DNA of 41,614 nucleotides from Archangium sp. GTDB lineage: Bacteria; Myxococcota; Myxococcia; Myxococcales; Myxococcaceae. The stretch's first letter is position 1, and every line of letters starts with the position of its first letter. The stretch covers positions 1-41,614 of the forward strand of contig JAUYRZ010000093.1 of the NCBI GenBank assembly GCA_030695565.1. Direction: 5' to 3'. Below the pieces are notes generated by a model, which made no database searches, was not told where the DNA came from, and worked only from the letters and a program-made list of their open reading frames with translations. This document shows, one piece after another, positions 17,301-23,156 of the stretch. A program made the position numbers and the translations under genes.

Positions 17301-19579
17301 AAATTGTTACCGGTCGGAGGACAACAGACGACACCCGGGCTGAAGCACTCGGTCGATGTTCCACCGTTCTGTGCGTAGTGGTTTCGAGCGTTCTGCAGCG
17401 ACTCGATGAGGGCGAAGTTCATGCCTGTGTCGATTTGCGGCTTCGACGCGAAGGAGCCGTCTCCGCGGCCCACGTAGGGAACGAGGACCAACTGGCTTCC
17501 CGAAAAGCCCTGCACGAGCAGGTCGGAGCGGCCGTCGCCATTGTGCTCCACCCACATCAGTCGCGACGTGAGGTCGGCTGGGTCCTGGAAGTAGGCATTG
17601 CCGAAGGAGTCGAGCGTCCCGTTGATCAGCTGGTAGTTGAGGATGGTGAGCGGAGGCGCGCCTCGATTCGCAGGCGCTCGCAGGTTGCCCGATGCATCCT
17701 CAGTGATGAAGTGGGGCGTGATTCGCAACGTGACGTTCGTTGCCCCACTGCCGCCTCCTGGCACCGCTTCAACGCTGATCAGCTCGGGAACATGGTCGCC
17801 GTCGATATCCGCAGAGGTCCACTCCGGCAGCGGAAGATAGGCGTCCGCGGTTTGTTGGATGCCGATCAAAGGGAGATCGATGGGCAAGTCGGTCGTGCGA
17901 TCGGCAAAGAGGGAATTGAGGCCCGTGGGCAGGGGCGAGGCGATCAGGCCCCCCGCAGGTGGGAACCGGATGAGCGTGACGACCTCATCCTCGATCTGGC
18001 AGCTCCAGGGTTCTGTGTGACAGGGCAGCGTGGATCCAGCCGTCTGCCGCATCGCTCCAACGTCGCGTGAGTAAGCAACGAGATCGGTCCGACCGTCCCC
18101 GTCGAAGTCGCCCAGCAGGAACCGGTTCCCCTTGTCGTGCATGATCAACACGCCATTGGTGCTCATCGCCCCGAGGGTGCCGTCTGGCTTGCCTCGGGCG
18201 ACGGAGACTGAACGGCCTTTGATTGCAACCAAGTCTGCCATTCCGTCGCCATCGATGTCGGGCCGCAAAACCGTGCTCTCTCTGTCAAGTGAGGTCGGCG
18301 TGCGAGCAACGGCGAAGACCCCCGAAGCGGGGAGAACGTGCGGGCCAACTGCGCTCAGCAGCTCGACCGCCCCCGTCGTCGTGCTCTGCGGCGTGACCAC
18401 GCCGAAGAAGTCAGGGGCACCGTCGCGGTTCGCGGAAGTCGTGCTCAACCGGAGCGAAGTATTCGCGGGCAGCGTCGAGAGCTGCGTGTCCAAGGACACC
18501 GTGAACTCGGCGGTGGTCTGGGGCGACGCTGGAGGCACGGTGAGCCCGAGTTGGGCGGTCTCGTCAAAGCCACCGATGAGCGGCGCCGCTCGCTCAAACT
18601 GCACGGCGGGCAGCTTCGAGCCGCGGTAGCGCTGGTCGAGCTGGAGAACACCGTCAGAGCCCACCTGCTGGACCGAGCTCAGGAACGAGCCGGCCGTGTC
18701 GGTGCGCGCATCGTCGTACCCGAGGTTGTAGGCGCGTACCAAAAGAGGGCCCTTGGCTGTGCCTCTGCTGTGCACAGAGATCGACGCCAGCCGCTGGGTG
18801 CCATCGACCAGGCCGTCGCGCGAGGCGTGGCTCAGCGCGTCCGGGCGTGTCTCATAGTGAAAGACGATGGCTGACTGGTGCGCGCCCGACGCATCGAACC
18901 CGTAAGTGACGGACTCCGGGTACAGCTGTCCGGAGACGCTCGTGTAAGCGTAGACGGCCCGCTGTCCATTGCGGTCGACGACTTCGCTCTGCGTCCAACG
19001 CCCGTCGCCCGCGGCCTCGTAGCGGGTCTCCGTTCCGTTCGGTGCCCAGGTGCTCCAGCCGAAGTCTGTCTTCTTCACCCGGTGGAAGTTCTCATCGAGG
19101 AACGCATAGTTTCCTCCCGCGTCGCAGCTCGGAGTTGACGACACGAGCGAGGTGCACGACACCAACTCGGCGCCATCCAGGAAGTAGCGATCCGTCTGGT
19201 TACCCGCAGCGATCCCCATCGCGAAAGATTTCGCAGTGATCGTCGAGAAACCCGTCAGCCGCCAGCCGTGCCCGACGTGGCCGTTGGGACCCGAGGATCC
19301 GTAGACGAGCGCCAGGGCCGGCTCCGCGCCGCGGGCGGAGGGCACCTCGATGGCGACGCGACTGCGCCACGGGCCGAAGTGGTCGAGGTCGAGCGTGGCA
19401 CTGTCAGCCATCTCCTGCGGTGCGTTGAGAATGCTGAGCGCCGTTTTGCGCATCTGCGCCGCGCTTTGAGCGCTGGACTCGTCCCCGCCGCAGGCAATCA
19501 CCACCGAGGCGGCTGCGAGAGCGGCGAGCCACCGCCTGAAGCGAATGGGACGGCTTCGAGAAGTCGAGCGTCGGTGCAT
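11309..19579 (-). CDS. RHS polymorphic toxin: SpvB/VCBS/RHS shell, Hint, HNH nuclease; lipoprotein
   Basis: The 2756-aa protein has these parts in order: a lipoprotein signal (ASVVIAC, Cys30); an SpvB-like segment at about 60-115 (LALVYGSSGPNGHVGHGWRL); many VCBS/FG-GAP repeats at about 440-1220 (for example DFDGDGRTDLVAY, DLNGDGIDDLFA, DVNGDGVTDLVRV); YD/RHS repeats from about 1630; and the RHS core at about 2240-2330 (YEPFGREY, GLVLLGARYYHPEIGRFISAD, NSPIGLVDPSGH). A pre-toxin stretch follows near 2440 (TGINSLVRAGTGEDI), then a Hint domain at about 2514-2655 (GGGCFAAGTPVLTPSG, TAEHPFLL, VAVHN). The final 50 residues form an HNH nuclease with a CPGC/CIDCH zinc site and GHHVKRHADGG. RHS shells encapsulate toxins, and Hint domains can self-cleave. 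The ATG at 19579 was chosen for the signal peptide; a TTG at 19594 with GGAG 8 nt upstream is an alternative. Confidence 0.92.
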   Translation of the reverse strand: MHRRSTSRSRPIRFRRWLAALAAASVVIACGGDESSAQSAAQMRKTALSILNAPQEMADSATLDLDHFGPWRSRVAIEVPSARGAEPALALVYGSSGPNGHVGHGWRLTGFSTITAKSFAMGIAAGNQTDRYFLDGAELVSCTSLVSSTPSCDAGGNYAFLDENFHRVKKTDFGWSTWAPNGTETRYEAAGDGRWTQSEVVDRNGQRAVYAYTSVSGQLYPESVTYGFDASGAHQSAIVFHYETRPDALSHASRDGLVDGTQRLASISVHSRGTAKGPLLVRAYNLGYDDARTDTAGSFLSSVQQVGSDGVLQLDQRYRGSKLPAVQFERAAPLIGGFDETAQLGLTVPPASPQTTAEFTVSLDTQLSTLPANTSLRLSTTSANRDGAPDFFGVVTPQSTTTGAVELLSAVGPHVLPASGVFAVARTPTSLDRESTVLRPDIDGDGMADLVAIKGRSVSVARGKPDGTLGAMSTNGVLIMHDKGNRFLLGDFDGDGRTDLVAYSRDVGAMRQTAGSTLPCHTEPWSCQIEDEVVTLIRFPPAGGLIASPLPTGLNSLFADRTTDLPIDLPLIGIQQTADAYLPLPEWTSADIDGDHVPELISVEAVPGGGSGATNVTLRITPHFITEDASGNLRAPANRGAPPLTILNYQLINGTLDSFGNAYFQDPADLTSRLMWVEHNGDGRSDLLVQGFSGSQLVLVPYVGRGDGSFASKPQIDTGMNFALIESLQNARNHYAQNGGTSTECFSPGVVCCPPTGNNFCRANESVRASGLTLLQADLNGDGIDDLFASNEFASAVAWTGNPTGTAVTASGTSSVSTMTLILGPDGIVETRGNVWGAAAAPVAQYTWRVQASTNFVETRHGWLIADFDGDGVNDIAWTDFSGASTTSVRVFPQEASATNLASTRWIDISGEGIPDIVRLDPLRNEIRSVVRTASGTTQVTAFIPTGRVGQIVSGDFGSVGDTKADGKTDFAWVTSDGGFPGSAWLRIAYSRGDGQFYMSSIPTSGGMGYVSTRWNAVDLDGDRTDELVQVLSEGSATTIRSLRRDTVSGWAGSATQVLLPDATLGSGAWQQARVSGGERAEFLRVTVGGPSTANGVTVDRLIQTAFGWEVDTQAVALSLCVPQFGNGAPACTQTLFRGQFRSGDVNGDGVTDLVRVARDRDRIANLLTVTQLVGSGRRAPNAYALTGFEVVAPANIEVELNGGAWMQGDLDNDGLEDFTQVARGQGSGNIYTYVHVLHRTGASAARWERFSMAALGPTADDDTGAWTLADVVGRGERPDGRLDLVRPYAWHPPGKAPDGTIGVSVFGADMAPPAIVREVTGYGLETELTYVSSKGHHNGLLTGMAETNIASIRRKIEPTGDYSYLAYTYDNFRYDHAMRRSLSYQTAAAESSQHVTAGVRLTIENEPDPICSGRRTRELLELQGGGGKLTEMVRSYEKSTANHNNVCILASELTGRFEYSSTPLLTRKRFERNSWGSVTVIHDDGKYVDTNKDGIDEDTSDNRRTEIEFVENPTKYLIAFPALTTRYGPGNQLVGQERFSYDLQRFGDKPTVGNATMKEEWDDEGSQWIATNVTYWPNGAPRRTEGPNGVWQETTYDSAQGLFPESVCNAVFCNTQRWNMRFGKLDRNEDANGEVTSYSYDVFGRLTRTTFNDGACLMHTWGNLGDPKKQFSFEGVCSKPGEEPDPRNSMGVVTHFDGMMRPWRQVRQATYERFVKHWGTTTLVRSAETWHAIGGSGTTTETFYEYLGRPARVTNPDGSERHIGYAPGHIAAEDENGNLRELFRDARGNLLMSRDWHDAPNQGWVPVEATFEYDDADRLTQATDPLGGITSAKFNSLGWRLQNCDPDRGCMDFRYYADGQLQSSNDARGMKVDYTYDRLGRLERRTTDRNGVTVVLERNWWDEDPVLGGPAGFSVGRVARRQDEAGESAFTYDNRGRPATQQRATSALGTMAFAEWQMAFDLVGRPSALTYPDSNGVISGNSEVLEYDYDSLGRVERMWSQLGVYLEKATYDPEDRIDAAVFGNGVVEKSYYDPQRKWMTGLEVIPAYGDGLALGYQYDVAGRPEHHTWSDPAFHQLDFAYDTLDRLVDVTGDLRQHFAYDNAGRMTFNSAAGSYYYGSPTSHGVTTAGQIRLAYDPSGNAKTIDSNRLEWDENSRLVRGTTNSGNVAWGYAPDGSRVFKVLSHKPVFYFGGLIEQENGNLRYFYKIGDRVIAERNGSRVEWLHRDLVSSTRAISDASGAIARRFDYEPFGREYQSTGQRPTLGYRADHYDEETGLVLLGARYYHPEIGRFISADSVIPDIENTQAHDRYAYAYNSPIGLVDPSGHVPKAANQAEQAHIRGSAEERNRQVPLYDYCKTHPDDVKCNSPDGGPEPISVKPVDPAMAALAIHNRQGKTAQDGQENWNLQTAAVSVGARLWNLINTGTWTEQVVLEVGEDTGINSLVRAGTGEDILSSKLSTEQRIENAVEGTGKLLETGVNVAAVVEVGTAALARKATGAAVEGGLSEGTSVIRGGGCFAAGTPVLTPSGPQPIESIRVGDQVLALDVQSGTVTRRHVLTTSALLSATLVLQIATASGATSTLRATAEHPFLLCDTRWVEASLLRPGDCLLTGTGTAVLVSSGDVDRDEQVFNFEVEEDNDYFVGELAVAVHNNSSISRPPGLNSVGGEGYVGSVPKPPRGDGSVPSALRDPQRRFSDTEKAAQRALQGDKCPGCNGSIDATNSRGHHVKRHADGGPTTQANHAQVCIDCHDDLHRP

Positions 19580-19640
19580 GCGAGGCTGAGTCAAGAGGTG
19601 GTCTCCATGATGTGAAAGGGGCGAAGCGGGGAAGTTGCGC

Positions 19641-20639
19641 TCAGCGACAGAGCGAGAAGGAGGGTTCGCAAACGAAGTCGTACCCACACGCCAAGCCGGC
19701 GATGCAGGCGGCTTGTCCACAAGGCTCGCCCTCACGCGCCGAGGGGAAGACACACACGCCCTCAACGCAGCGGGCGTCGAGTTCGCACGGCGAGTCCACG
19801 CTGCAGGCCTCGCCGACCCTCGCAGTGCGATCGACACAAGGACAACCTTCACCGATGGGTCCGGCGTCAGCGCTTGGAATTGCCGGCACCGTGGGCCCCC
19901 AGCATGCCTCGTCACAGGTGGCCGGCCATGCACACTGCGGCCTGAGGTGCGGCGCCGTCAGGCACGTCTCGCCGATCTCACCCCGACCGGCGGCGGGCGC
20001 AGCAGGCCTGCCGCAAATGCCCCCTTCAATGTGAGAGCACTCTAGCAACTCCAGACACGGACGACTCGAACTGCATGACTGGCCCAGCGATGGCCTTGGC
20101 CGGCACCGGCCCGTTATGCCTCCATCGAAGTCGGGGTACAAACCGACGCCACACTCCTTGCTGCCGCGGCTGTTCGTGACCTCTTCATCCACTTTCGCGA
20201 CGGCCGTGCAGGTGCCACACAGGCTGCTGAATTGCCCCGCTGGGTGGGAGCACCTGAGGTCGCGACCGCAAACATCGACCGCGGCCCGCGTACAAGGCGC
20301 GCCCTCGCCCAACTGACCAGCGAAGGCGACTCGGCACTCCACCGAGGAGAAAAGACGCGCCTTGAGATCGTCGATGCAGCCCACCTTCGAGAGAAGATCG
20401 GCGCAGCGCCGAGCGTCCGCGGCCGAATACGTCACAAGCCCCTCTCGAATGGCCTCGAGTTCTTCAGGCCATACGGCCCAGAAGCCGGGGCGCGTGCAAT
20501 CCACCGCAGTGGAGACCTTGTGGCACTCTTGCTCGTGCTTGCAGAGGGCGACGCCAAACTCCCGCGCCCAGTCGTCTTGGTGCACGGTGCAGCCTGTCGC
20601 GGCAACCACCAACACGCAGACAGTCGAAAGTCGTTTCAT
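19641..20639 (-). CDS. Cysteine-rich lipoprotein, first gene of the RHS operon
   Basis: The 332-aa product starts MKRLSTVCVLVVAATGC, a lipoprotein signal with lipobox ATGC, so it should be exported and lipid-anchored. The rest holds many cysteines in repeating patterns such as GExC, C-x5-10-C and LxC-x-G-x-C (GEGAPC, GQSCSSSRPC, GEACSVDSPC, GEPCGQAAC). These resemble the Dickkopf-like Cys-rich repeats common in myxobacterial surface proteins and are probably disulphide-bonded. The start ATG has GGGAGG 5 nt upstream. The open frame runs on past 20639 but is non-coding in character there. It ends about 61 nt before the RHS gene on the same strand and is probably co-transcribed. Its link to the toxin, for example as an anchor or receptor, is unproven. 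Confidence 0.85.
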   Translation of the reverse strand: MKRLSTVCVLVVAATGCTVHQDDWAREFGVALCKHEQECHKVSTAVDCTRPGFWAVWPEELEAIREGLVTYSAADARRCADLLSKVGCIDDLKARLFSSVECRVAFAGQLGEGAPCTRAAVDVCGRDLRCSHPAGQFSSLCGTCTAVAKVDEEVTNSRGSKECGVGLYPDFDGGITGRCRPRPSLGQSCSSSRPCLELLECSHIEGGICGRPAAPAAGRGEIGETCLTAPHLRPQCAWPATCDEACWGPTVPAIPSADAGPIGEGCPCVDRTARVGEACSVDSPCELDARCVEGVCVFPSAREGEPCGQAACIAGLACGYDFVCEPSFSLCR

Positions 20640-20874
20640 CCCCGCCTCCCGTCTCCAATTGCCCACCTGGCCCAACTGCGATCGACTTACGGGGCCCTGG
20701 TGCGCATGGGCAAGAAGAAACGGCGCATGCACGTGGTGGTTTTGCTCGCGCTGCGCGAGACCCCGACAGCGTGCAACGAGAACGGCCAGCCCTGCACGGT
20801 GATCAGCGTTGCCGTCGATCTCGACCGCACGCGACCGATGCGATCCCGCCCTTTTGAGAGGTTCAGGTGAGGGC
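20640..20874. other. Intergenic region upstream of the RHS operon
   Basis: This stretch separates the Cys-rich lipoprotein start from the stop of the carboxypeptidase-regulatory protein. It probably carries the RHS operon promoter. An unconvincing plus-strand ORF of 54 codons (20706-20870) begins MGKKKRRMHVVVLLALRE but lacks an SD and a known family. The left end of the next gene holds a degenerate repeat copy. Confidence 0.45.
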
Positions 20875-20876
20875 TC
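20845..20876 (-). repeat. Dispersed palindromic repeat, copy 4 (degenerate)
   Basis: The tail TCAGGTGAGGGC matches copy 1, but the arms are eroded (CCCGCCCTTTTGAGAGG). It overlaps the stop codon of the carboxypeptidase-regulatory gene by two bases, so it could serve as a 3' end signal. Confidence 0.5.
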
Positions 20877-23061
20877 AAAGCGTGAGCAACTTGCGGCGAA
20901 TGGTGAGCTCGAAGCTCTGCCCACTCCGCATGAACCGCAGCACCACGGGCGAACCCGAAGGCCCGCGAATGCGAGCCACCACCGCATTGAGATCCTGACC
21001 CGCGACCGAAACCCCATCGACCATCAGAATCTGATCGCCCGCCTGAACCCCGGCCCGCTCCGCAGGACTGCCCTCACTCACCAGCGTCACCAGCACGGAC
21101 CCCGACCGGCCATCGAGCGTCATGCCCACGCCCTCGAATTGGTTGAACTCCGATCGATTCGCGTCCTTCCGCTGAGGCGCACTCTCGAGCGCCACTTCCC
21201 AGCGCGCGCCATCGACCACCCGGCGCCACTGCGGAGCAAAACCGTCACGCGTCACCGCCACGGTCCCCGAACGCGCCACCGGAGGCAGCAAGAACTCGCC
21301 CCGAGAATCGGTGAGCACCGAGACCCGAGAACCACGCCCGAACTCACCGCTGATCGCCTCGACCCGCGCCGACGTGATGGGCAACCCCGTCGCCTTGTCA
21401 GTCACGTGCCCCGACACCACGACCGAAGTCTCCAGCGAGAGCCGCACGTCGGCGCCGGCCTCCGTGACCGTCACGTCGACCATCGCGCTGCGGCCGCGCC
21501 CGGAAACCTCGAGGCTGAGCTGCCAGCGCCCGGTGGGAAGGTCGAGCCGCGTCACGCCATCCGGAGCGAGCACCAGCTGCCGGCGGGAAGCCCCGGTCTC
21601 CAGGCTCTTCGAAAGCAACACCCCGTCGGTCACCGGCGCACCGGTGTCGTCCTGCAGGTGAACGGTGACGAAGCCCTTCTTGAGCACCATCACCACTTCA
21701 TCGCCCGCCTTCGCGCGCGCCGTCGCAGCACCACCGGGGCCTTCTGCATCGAGCGAGATGAGCTCTTCCGGAAGGCCTTCGAAACGAAACGCACCCGAGG
21801 CGTCGGTCACCGTCTGCGCCACGGGACCCGACCACGTGCCTGAACGCCAACGCACCGCCACACCGGCAGCAGCGGGCTCGACGCGGCCGACGATCGTCCC
21901 GCCGGCCTTGAGCGTGACCTGCCAGCTCTGACCATCTCCGCGGTGATCGAAAGGACCCGCCGAAGCCATCAGCGCACCCGAACGAACCTGGAGCACGTAC
22001 TTGCCCACCGTCAGGCCATCGAAACGAAACGAGCCGTCGAGGTTGGTGGTGCCCAGCGCGTTGACGTCTTCCGTCGACGCATCGATCGCCGAGACCTGCG
22101 CGCCCGCGACCGGCAAACCACCTCGCGTGACCACGCCCGACGCGCTGGAGACCTCACCCGCATCGAGGATGAGCCCCGTCTTCTTCTCGCCCACGGCCAC
22201 GCGCACCAGCGGGCCCTTCACGCGAATGCCACTGGGCGTGACCGCGGCCAGCTGAAGCGTGCCTGCCGCGCACTCGAGGCTGTAGTGGCCCTGCTTGTCG
22301 GTGAAGACGTTGATGCTGCGCTCGCCCCGGCGTGCACCGTCGGCGACCTCGGCCCAGACGGTCGCGGCGGCGACGGGCGCGCCTGACTCGAGCACCGTGC
22401 CTTCGAGGTGCGAGCTGGGGGTGAGCACGAGCTCCAGCTTGCCGCCGGCGGAAGCGAGCTCGAGCGAGACCCAGTCGGTGCGCGAGAGGAACCCGGGCGC
22501 GGAGACGTCAAGCCAGGTCTGGGTCTTGGCGCCGGTCAGCACGAACTTGCCGGCCTGGTCGGTGACACCGGCCTGCGTGGGCGAGATGACCGTCGCTCCG
22601 GGGATCGGCTTCTGCGTGAGCAGGTCGATTACCCGGCCTTCGATCTTCACCGAGGGCGTCAGGGTGAGCTGGATGTCTTCGAGGCGGCCTGCAGGTGTGA
22701 CCTGGAGCGGGCCGACCACTTCGGATGCGGCGTCGGCCGTGGAGGCGGAGAGGAAGACCTGACCGGAAGGCACGTCGTCGAAGAGGAAGCGGCCGTCGTC
22801 GAGGGTCAAGGTGACCAGCAGGCCCGCCGCCTTGAGGGAGACCCGGGCACGCGAGACGGGTTGGCCGTCACGCATCACGAAGCCGGAGATTCTTCCTCCG
22901 GTCAGGCGCGGGATCTGGGGGGGCGGTGCGTCGAAAGAATCAGAGGGGGCCGATTGCTCGGCAGCACTCGCGTTCGTGGAGTCGGCTTCGTCTGGCCAGA
23001 AGGCGAAGAAGGAGGCGGCTGCGAGTACGATCCCTGCGGCAATGGGCAGCCTGCGTTTCAC
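20875..23061 (-). CDS. Carboxypeptidase-regulatory repeat protein with C-terminal PDZ domain
   Basis: The 728-aa product begins MKRRLPIAAGIVLAAASFFAF, a signal peptide or N-terminal membrane anchor, then a Ser/Ala/Pro-rich linker. Six or more beta-sandwich modules of the CarboxypepD_reg type follow from about residue 55, each reading GxVxxxG-x-PVxxAxV then DxxGxFxFxxLPxG (for example GRVIDLLTQKPIPGATV, TDASGAFRFEGLP). The last 90 residues are a PDZ domain (GSPAERAGVQAGDQILMVDG then VVARIRGPSGSPVVLRFMRS). No protease or carboxypeptidase catalytic domain is present. Such proteins are probably envelope scaffolds or adhesins. It lies upstream of the RHS operon on the same strand but is separated by over 230 nt. 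Function unknown. Confidence 0.88.
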   Translation of the reverse strand: MKRRLPIAAGIVLAAASFFAFWPDEADSTNASAAEQSAPSDSFDAPPPQIPRLTGGRISGFVMRDGQPVSRARVSLKAAGLLVTLTLDDGRFLFDDVPSGQVFLSASTADAASEVVGPLQVTPAGRLEDIQLTLTPSVKIEGRVIDLLTQKPIPGATVISPTQAGVTDQAGKFVLTGAKTQTWLDVSAPGFLSRTDWVSLELASAGGKLELVLTPSSHLEGTVLESGAPVAAATVWAEVADGARRGERSINVFTDKQGHYSLECAAGTLQLAAVTPSGIRVKGPLVRVAVGEKKTGLILDAGEVSSASGVVTRGGLPVAGAQVSAIDASTEDVNALGTTNLDGSFRFDGLTVGKYVLQVRSGALMASAGPFDHRGDGQSWQVTLKAGGTIVGRVEPAAAGVAVRWRSGTWSGPVAQTVTDASGAFRFEGLPEELISLDAEGPGGAATARAKAGDEVVMVLKKGFVTVHLQDDTGAPVTDGVLLSKSLETGASRRQLVLAPDGVTRLDLPTGRWQLSLEVSGRGRSAMVDVTVTEAGADVRLSLETSVVVSGHVTDKATGLPITSARVEAISGEFGRGSRVSVLTDSRGEFLLPPVARSGTVAVTRDGFAPQWRRVVDGARWEVALESAPQRKDANRSEFNQFEGVGMTLDGRSGSVLVTLVSEGSPAERAGVQAGDQILMVDGVSVAGQDLNAVVARIRGPSGSPVVLRFMRSGQSFELTIRRKLLTL

Positions 23062-23120
23062 GCGCGGCAGCTAACCAGATTCGACGGGAGCTGGACCTGC
23101 CGTCTTGGGCTGGTTTGATA

Positions 23121-23154
23121 GGCCCTCCCCCCGACCCTCCCGAAGGGAGAGGGA
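23121..23154. repeat. Dispersed palindromic repeat, copy 5
   Basis: The sequence has CCCTCCC, GAA and GGGAGAGGG arms, preceded by GGCCCTCCCCCCGA, which matches the reverse complement of the tail of the other copies. It lies between the start of the carboxypeptidase-regulatory gene and the stop of the coiled-coil gene, where it could end transcription of the latter. Confidence 0.65.
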
Positions 23155-23156
23155 GT

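Noticed and set aside
12407..18070. Several long plus-strand ORFs opposite the RHS gene
   Set aside because: They consist of Arg/Val/Gly-rich, motif-free translation antisense to clear RHS and VCBS repeats.
19580..19933. N-terminal extension of the RHS protein up to 19933
   Set aside because: The extra 118 residues overlap the Cys-rich lipoprotein gene and look non-coding, while the lipoprotein signal lies at 19579.
20706..20870. 54-codon plus-strand ORF with basic start and hydrophobic stretch
   Set aside because: No SD, no known family, ends in the degenerate repeat, and lies in the likely promoter region of the RHS operon.
20640..21017. N-terminal extension of the Cys-rich lipoprotein
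   Set aside because: The extra 126 residues overlap the neighbouring gene and put the signal peptide inside the protein; a good SD is next to 20639.
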